A program made the translations under genes and the position numbers. A stretch of DNA of 64,000 bases from Hemibagrus wyckioides (lineage: Eukaryota > Chordata > Actinopteri > Siluriformes > Bagridae): positions 21,448,646 to 21,512,645 of the forward strand of contig NC_080712.1 of NCBI RefSeq assembly GCF_019097595.1, written 5' to 3'. The notes under the pieces were generated by a model. The model was not told the DNA's origin. It saw only the letters and a program-made list of their open reading frames with translations, and searched no databases. Shown piece by piece: positions 60,070 to 64,000 of the stretch. Positions within the stretch are counted from its first letter, which is position 1; each line of letters opens with the position of its first letter.

Positions 60070-62346
60070 CCTTCTAAAAATAAAGGAATCAGCTATTGAG
60101 CATGAAGTGCTAGATAAAATCCTAGAAATTGTTACTAACAAAAAGATCAGATGGCGGTGACTTTATATACACATGGCAGAGAGGGACTGGAGTAGGGACA
60201 TTTCCATATTACACTTGATGAATAAGACTCTAGTTTTCGGGACATTTAGGAGCGATTAGGCAAATTAATGAACATTCCCCTAAAGAGACAAAGGAGGAAA
60301 AAAGGAAAAAAGGCATACACACACACACACACACACTCCATTAACACACACTCCATTAAGGCACACTCCTTTAACTTACTGCAGTTTATTAATGCTATGT
60401 CTGTTCCTAACCCTCACCTTCACGTAAGCAACTTAAAATAAATCTTTTGGCTCATTTACAGCTTTTAGATTTTAAGTAATAGTTTAAGTTTCTATTAAAA
60501 AAAAAACATTTGAATGTGACCACAAGGTCAAAACTGCTTTATCACCCTATCATTACTGGGACATTTAGTCCACATTAAAAGATAAAAAACACACCAACAC
60601 ACCCAAACAAAAACACACACACACCAAGCACACACACACACACCTCCCCTCAACACAGAAACACACACAGAGCTGTCAGAACCGGCTGTCTTCTGGTGGT
60701 TTAAACTTCTGCTAAAAGGATGTAAATGTAGAAAGTAGCGGGGGAAAAATCTCAGAAAGCACGCTCAATCTAATTGTGTTTTCCTCACTGTTCTTTAAAT
60801 GAGGAAATACAAAGAACAATATTAAACATCGCAAAATGCCTATGATGGTAAATGTGAAGAGAAAAATCTGAAGACAAATCTGAAGAACTTACATTTAATT
60901 GACTATAAAAAAACAATGATGACTGCTACTTCCACTTTGCGGCAAAATCCTATCATACAGAGATGTAATGACTGGCACTCTATCAGCTTTTTCTATGCTC
61001 GCTAAAAACAATCTTACAGTAGAACATTATTTGAGATAAACTGGAATGACAAAATGGCACAGTGGTAAACTTCTAATCATTTAGCACAGGGCTGATTGCT
61101 ACAAATTCTGCTTGGTGCATCAGAAGCCAGTTAAGCTCTACTAGATGCCCACGTTCATTTGCAGATCAAGAGTCTGAATTAAAGCTGCACAATAATTAAC
61201 TGCTTCTGGTCATTAGTACAAGGTACAATAATCAGTTCATTCTATTTAAAATGTTTCAATCTCAACCTTTTTAACAGAAGTTTGATTTTAGGTGTCTTCC
61301 TTTGGATTAGTGTAATCCTAGCATCAGTCATTACTCACATATCCTGAGTGGAGTGAATGCAGGACAAGGCTAAGTGGAGCTCATGTCCTGGCATGCGGGC
61401 CAGAGTCCTTTGGGAAGCTATGACAGTTACAGTGAGTGGTGATGTGTAAATGCGTAGACACAAGTGAGCTATTATCACCTGCCTGCCCTGTCACGGTTTG
61501 TTCGGAGTCAGGCCTGACCTCTGACCCCTCCCTAGCACATTCCAGATTGAGATGTGTGGGGAAAGGACGGCCGACTTTCTCGCTGTCAACGTGATGCTGC
61601 ACATCCTTCAAGTCTATTTCCTCTTAATTTTTCTCCTTTTGTCTCTATTTCCACCTCTTTTTTGTGCTACCCTTCTTTCAAATGTTAACTACTTACACTC
61701 ATTGAAAAGCTACAAAATGTGGTGCTGCTGGTCACAAAGAAGTAAAAGAGTGAATGATAGCTGTCATGAGGGCTGTGGTTAGCGTCCCCCCTGTGTCAAT
61801 CACTCCAGCATCGTGTGCTAATGCCCTGGTGAGCTAACCTTTTTTTTAAATGCTTTAATCCAAGCGCTCTTTCACACACTCATATTTTTTCTCCTTTCCC
61901 CCCTTACCATTGACCTCCTGTGAGCCAGCATCAGTGAACAGCGAGCTCATGATCTCCTCAAAGTTGCAGCCAGGCTCGGCCGTGTGCGGGTCCTGCGAGA
62001 TGTGCCGGAGCATCGTCTTCAGCACGTCGTCCAGCGACGCCTCGTCCTCGTGCAGCAGAATACTCGCCCTTTCCAAGAAGCCATCCAGATCCCTGTGAGC
62101 CCTCACCTCCTCCTCAAAATTCATCAGCTTTACATACTGGTAACACACACGTAGACATACACACAATCATACAGACATGAAGATAAAGAGAACAACAGAG
62201 ATACTGATTATAGGAGCAATATAAAACATTTGAAATCATCCACATAACTCTGCATATATTTGTAAACTGTTAAAAGTTTGTAGTAGCAAAAAGACATCTT
62301 ACTCTACGTGATGTATTGAGCAAGACGCAGCCATGGACATCAGAAT
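43324..62346 (-). CDS. slc4a11: slc4a11, SLC4-family membrane transporter; 5' end missing (17 exons)
   Basis: SLC4A11 is a plasma-membrane protein of the bicarbonate-transporter superfamily. In mammals it mainly conducts H+/OH- (and NH3-linked H+) and is mutated in corneal endothelial dystrophy. Exons: 62303-62346, 61908-62136, 57588-57669, 56792-56915, 55327-55536, 53521-53605, 53298-53423, 52571-52684, 51191-51323, 51002-51075, 50630-50855, 50448-50554, 47694-47859, 47074-47247, 46777-46972, 43636-43805 and 43324-43390. They give 774 residues plus TAA, in frame. Diagnostic blocks: [10 protein letters not shown] and [13 protein letters not shown] (cytoplasmic domain), [84 protein letters not shown] (C-terminus). 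These are SLC4A11-type, not AE or NBC. Two N-glycosylation sequons (window residues 419 and 438) lie in the large extracellular loop. The N-terminal ~100 residues are outside the window. Confidence 0.96.
43636..43805 (-). CDS. slc4a11: slc4a11 window exon 16
   Basis: It encodes [40 protein letters not shown] and [16 protein letters not shown]. Preceded by a 3-kb intron. Confidence 0.97.
43842..43880. repeat. (GA)n microsatellite
   Basis: GA run with one GC interruption, 36 nt upstream of the exon 16 acceptor on the transcript. Confidence 0.92.
45304..45331. repeat. (TTA)n microsatellite
   Basis: Nine TTA units. Confidence 0.92.
46545..46585. repeat. (AAT)n microsatellite
   Basis: About 13 AAT units. 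Confidence 0.92.
46748..46770. repeat. (CA)n microsatellite at exon 15 donor
   Basis: UG repeats on the transcript, starting 7 nt into the intron. Confidence 0.92.
46777..46972 (-). CDS. slc4a11: slc4a11 window exon 15
   Basis: It encodes [40 protein letters not shown] and [18 protein letters not shown]. The donor is followed by (TG)n. Confidence 0.98.
47074..47247 (-). CDS. slc4a11: slc4a11 window exon 14
   Basis: It encodes [40 protein letters not shown] and [17 protein letters not shown]. Donor GTGAGC. Confidence 0.97.
47248..47693. other. slc4a11 intron between window exons 13 and 14
   Basis: CA-rich low-complexity stretches (47265-47420 and 47520-47570); nothing else recognised. Confidence 0.5.
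47694..47859 (-). CDS. slc4a11: slc4a11 window exon 13
   Basis: It encodes [20 protein letters not shown] and [20 protein letters not shown], then [15 protein letters not shown] (TG)n repeat lies at the acceptor. Confidence 0.96.
48255..50075 (-). pseudogene. decayed gene of a repetitive uncharacterised protein family, split by a SINE
   Basis: Disabled coding sequence in shifting minus-strand frames. From the 5' end it shows [21 protein letters not shown] (about 49970-49900), [13 protein letters not shown] (about 49600-49560), [20 protein letters not shown] and [20 protein letters not shown] (about 49390-49255), [11 protein letters not shown] before the SINE, then [25 protein letters not shown] and MSLKVH after it. 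These are landmarks of a multi-copy family seen in many fish and arthropod genomes, whose intact members continue to a GERFHQDI-type motif. The decayed equivalent here reads GQLFHQDF near 48290. I do not know its biochemical role; its copy number suggests it is transposon-borne. Multiple stops and frameshifts make it a pseudogene. Confidence 0.7.
48645..49020 (-). mobile_element. tRNA-headed SINE with L2-like tail and 13-bp target-site duplication
   Basis: On the minus strand the head GGCTTAGTGGTTAGCACTGT and GGTTTGAATCCCG (A/B boxes) is followed by TTTCTGTGTGGAGTTTGCAT, CAGTCCAAAGACATGTAC, CCAGGGTGTACCCTGG and GGGATAGGCTCCAGCAGACC. TGAATTGTTTCAT flanks both ends exactly (48632-48644 and 49021-49033). 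It is full length and little decayed, so younger than the pseudogene it interrupts. Confidence 0.92.
50448..50554 (-). CDS. slc4a11: slc4a11 window exon 12
   Basis: It encodes [20 protein letters not shown] and [15 protein letters not shown]. Donor GTGAGT. Confidence 0.96.
50630..50855 (-). CDS. slc4a11: slc4a11 window exon 11 (extracellular loop)
   Basis: It encodes [20 protein letters not shown], a loop with sequons NGS and NLT, then [20 protein letters not shown]. The loop is divergent from human, as expected. Confidence 0.95.
51002..51075 (-). CDS. slc4a11: slc4a11 window exon 10
   Basis: It encodes [20 protein letters not shown] and GTVK. Acceptor GTCTCCAG, donor GTAAGT. Confidence 0.95.
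51191..51323 (-). CDS. slc4a11: slc4a11 window exon 9
   Basis: It encodes [20 protein letters not shown] and [28 protein letters not shown] is invariant in SLC4A11. Confidence 0.97.
51324..52570. other. slc4a11 intron between window exons 8 and 9, nothing recognised
   Basis: Unique AT-rich intronic sequence; no repeat family identified. Confidence 0.5.
52571..52684 (-). CDS. slc4a11: slc4a11 window exon 8
   Basis: It encodes [20 protein letters not shown] and [18 protein letters not shown], membrane spans 2-3 region. Confidence 0.96.
52685..53297. other. slc4a11 intron between window exons 7 and 8, nothing recognised
   Basis: Unique AT-rich sequence with a short CA run at the exon 8 acceptor. 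Confidence 0.5.
53298..53423 (-). CDS. slc4a11: slc4a11 window exon 7 (first membrane span)
   Basis: It encodes [40 protein letters not shown] and I. Start of the HCO3- transporter transmembrane domain. Confidence 0.97.
53521..53605 (-). CDS. slc4a11: slc4a11 window exon 6
   Basis: It encodes [20 protein letters not shown] and FYISDFTDG; human has [20 protein letters not shown]. Confidence 0.95.
53606..55326. other. slc4a11 intron between window exons 5 and 6
   Basis: CA/GT-rich: (CA)n at 53847-53871 and 54798-54820, (GT)n at 55015-55048, poly(A) at 53883-53897. No transposon or exon recognised. Confidence 0.55.
53847..53871. repeat. (CA)n microsatellite
   Basis: About 12 CA units. Confidence 0.9.
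55327..55536 (-). CDS. slc4a11: slc4a11 window exon 5
   Basis: 70 codons: [40 protein letters not shown], then a variable acidic linker. The acceptor follows a pyrimidine tract of several hundred nt made of AGGAG-type repeats. Confidence 0.96.
55541..56120. repeat. AGGAG pentanucleotide repeat in a 580-bp purine tract
   Basis: A perfect GGAGA/AGGAG run (about 55646-55770) is flanked by degenerate purine-rich copies to about 56120. On the transcript it is a CUCCU-rich pyrimidine tract ending a few nt before the window exon 5 acceptor at 55537. Confidence 0.95.
56751..56788. repeat. (TA)n(TG)n at exon 4 donor
   Basis: Alternating TA then GT units start 4 nt into the intron on the transcript strand. 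Confidence 0.92.
56792..56915 (-). CDS. slc4a11: slc4a11 window exon 4
   Basis: It encodes [40 protein letters not shown] and M. The donor runs into (CA/TG)n and (TA)n repeats. Confidence 0.96.
56916..57587. other. slc4a11 intron between window exons 3 and 4, nothing recognised
   Basis: Unique AT-rich sequence. Confidence 0.5.
57588..57669 (-). CDS. slc4a11: slc4a11 window exon 3
   Basis: It encodes [20 protein letters not shown] and QSWLCIL. Preceded by a 4.2-kb intron. Confidence 0.96.
58286..58402. repeat. GT-rich variable microsatellite
   Basis: TGTG with interspersed TATG and CATG units. Confidence 0.9.
58688..58716. repeat. (CA)n microsatellite
   Basis: About 14 CA units. Confidence 0.9.
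58880..58909. repeat. (AAAT)n microsatellite
   Basis: About seven tetranucleotide units. Confidence 0.9.
60027..60064. repeat. (TA)n microsatellite
   Basis: About 19 TA units. Confidence 0.92.
61908..62136 (-). CDS. slc4a11: slc4a11 window exon 2
   Basis: It encodes [20 protein letters not shown] to [14 protein letters not shown], the cytoplasmic band-3-like domain. Donor GTAAGG. Confidence 0.97.
62303..62346 (-). CDS. slc4a11: slc4a11 window exon 1
   Basis: It encodes [22 protein letters not shown] matches human. Acceptor CTTCTAG, donor GTAAGA. First exon visible in the window. Confidence 0.85.
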
Positions 62347-64000
62347 CTAGAAGTGCAGAGAGCAAAAAAAGACTGAAACAGTGTGAAAGGCCATAACAAA
62401 TGACCATTTGAACACAGCCTGAAATACATGCTCATGTTAATGTGCTTGGGTATAGAGGCTGACACACACATATTTGTCACTGATTGCTTGTTTGTTCTGT
62501 ACAGTGTTTCGGTTCATTCAGAGTGAAATTTAAATCTCTGACAGGACGGTTGCATACTTATTATATCAGATAAGATTGTATGAGAGATTATATGCTGCAG
62601 ACCTTTTATCACAAAGAAAATCTTCCACTTTTGCATGCCTACCAAGAGACACTCAGCCTGGATTAGCATGGCTCACCACTAACTCTTTTCTGCCTCCGCT
62701 CTCAGATTAGAGAGCTGCTGCAATGGGTTTGGGATTAAAAGGGCAACTTTGAGAATAAAAAGCCTGGTTTAAAAGCAGAACTTTGTATCAGAAAGATTTT
62801 AATGAGCCGTAAATCTGTGTGTTAAATTAATAGGGTTATGTAACCCCTGAGCCACTTTTAATCGCTTATAGTTACCATTTTAAAACGTGCATTTTGGCAT
62901 GTATAAATCTGAACCCTGAGTCTTTACACATTACAAACAGATTTTACAACAAATTGCAGACATCAAATTAATCCAACTCAAATGATTAAATCCATTCTAC
63001 TCTCAGATTCAGTAAACTGGGGTGTGGGAAACAGATTAACAAGTTATTGAAAATGGCAGCAATTTTTCTGTCCAGCCGACATGATCACCCCTACATAAAG
63101 AACTTATACCCTGTCATCACAAACACTCACACGCACGCAATTTGCCCTGTTTGGCTGCAGTATGTCAGATGAGCTGAGTAGGATTTTAATCCAGATGAGT
63201 GCTGACGGGTTTGTGTTGGGGGTGGCCCAGCATCTGCTTGGATGAAACAATGCGAGAACAATCCCTGCTTGCGCTGATATGAGCATATCTAATGCTGTTC
63301 AAGACTCGCTGGAGCAGAAAAATGTATATTTAATTGAAACTGAGTATATTTGTTTGAACAGGGCTGGACGGACAGGTGCACACCCTGTCCACTGCTATTA
63401 ATTAAAAGGGATAATTTTAGTTGAGTTTTATGAAAGAAATATTAGTTTCACATGCTGACATATATGACAATATTTAGTAAATTTTTCCATGCAATTCACT
63501 TCAGTTTTATTTGTATTGACACAAAGCAGCTTTACAGAAACAATTAAAAATATATAAATTCAAGATATAAATTTTACTTTTATAAATGTATTAGTTTATC
63601 TCTAATCAGCAAGCCAGAGGCAAAGGAGGCAAGGAAAACCGCCCTGAGATGATATGAGGAAGAAACCCTGAGAGGAACCAGATTCAAAATGGAACCCATC
63701 CTCATCTGGGCGACACAGAATATTGTGATGATAAATCATTTCCTATCTATAACTGTGTACTATATGGTAAACAAGTGCAATTATGTAATCAGGAAAATCA
63801 TTATAGGTTCACTAATGAAGACTTCAGTGCAAAACTGTTCAAGGCAATTGCAGACCAAAGCTTTGACCTATCGTGACTTAATGATGGAGAAAATACACAT
63901 GCAGCAAGATTTTAGAAAAGTTTAAGATGGTATTTGGCATTGCTGTAAAATCTCCTGGCTGTGTTTGCTCGTAGCACTGCCACCAGCGGCATCACACTTT
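62347..64000. other. slc4a11 5' intron, incomplete
   Basis: Mostly unique sequence, with a dispersed repeat at 63500-63720. I looked for upstream slc4a11 exons on the minus strand and found none convincing. Confidence 0.5.
63500..63720 (-). repeat. teleost dispersed repeat, inverted copy
   Basis: CACAAAGCAGCTTTACAGAA, GGCAAGGAAAACCGCCCTGA and GATATGAGGAAGAAACCCTG, GAGAGGAACCAGATTCAAAA are the reverse of the family seen at 37330-37530. Confidence 0.8.

Larger units (their letters stand above)
57670..61907. other. slc4a11 intron between window exons 2 and 3 (4.2 kb)
   Basis: Microsatellites: GT-rich 58286-58402, (CA)n 58688-58716, (AAAT)n 58880-58909, (GT)n 59029-59050, (TA)n 60027-60064 and CA-rich 60317-60340 and 60604-60650. 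A GC-richer unique stretch lies at 61380-61610. No further exon was recognised. Confidence 0.55.

Noticed and set aside
61381..61611. Extra slc4a11 exon in the 4.2-kb intron
   Set aside because: The 76-codon frame resembles nothing in SLC4A11, and exons 2 and 3 already join in frame at a position that fits the human protein.
43324..62346. Assignment to slc4a4/slc4a5 (NBC) or an anion exchanger
   Set aside because: Diagnostic segments ([62 protein letters not shown]) are SLC4A11-type and differ from the NBC and AE equivalents.
63940..64000. Upstream slc4a11 exon at the right edge (minus-strand KCD... reading)
   Set aside because: A three-residue match to human is not enough, no splice sites support it, and a stop follows.

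Overview
The window is vertebrate nuclear DNA and almost certainly from a ray-finned fish. It contains three spliced, intron-rich genes, all on the minus strand, with GT-AG introns and a vertebrate level of microsatellites. The interspersed repeats are the fish type: Tc1/mariner derivatives, tRNA-headed SINEs with an L2-like tail, and LINE tails. The repeat styles suggest an ostariophysan such as a catfish, but that is only an impression. Nothing bacterial, viral or CRISPR-like was seen.

Reading in the direction of transcription (right to left), the first gene is slc4a11 (about 43.3 to 62.3 kb). Its 5' exons lie beyond the right edge; 17 exons and the stop codon are present. Next is rpia (28.7 to 38.8 kb), complete in 9 exons and encoding 283 residues. 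Last is eif2ak3/PERK (0.7 to 26.5 kb), with 16 exons encoding 1017 residues; the final exon lies beyond the left edge. All exons were assembled by hand. Every junction keeps the frame, and the products align end to end with the human proteins as I remember them. The eif2ak3-rpia adjacency is also found in mammals; slc4a11 next to rpia is not the human arrangement.

The genes are functionally unrelated: a plasma-membrane SLC4-family transporter, a pentose-phosphate isomerase, and the ER-stress eIF2alpha kinase. There is no operon-like logic. The shared theme is regulatory. CCAAT (NF-Y) boxes are concentrated in and upstream of eif2ak3, and several are paired with the TGATTGACAG decamer bound by PBX with PREP/MEIS. 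A similar pair lies upstream of rpia. Eif2ak3 intron 1 adds a four-box CCAAT array at 31-33 bp spacing and three copies of a CCAAT plus X-box-like module. The eif2ak3 leader has upstream ORFs, one of which overlaps the main start codon.

Non-coding space is mostly introns. Eif2ak3 intron 1 (12.4 kb) holds a 1.65-kb AAAG/GACA tract. Rpia intron 7 (5.6 kb) is crowded with transposon remnants plus a 66-bp minisatellite. A slc4a11 intron carries a decayed mobile-element gene interrupted by a SINE with a 13-bp target-site duplication. I found no novel multi-gene system. The items most worth checking are the NF-Y composites, the upstream ORFs, the polypyrimidine tracts and the nested insertion.
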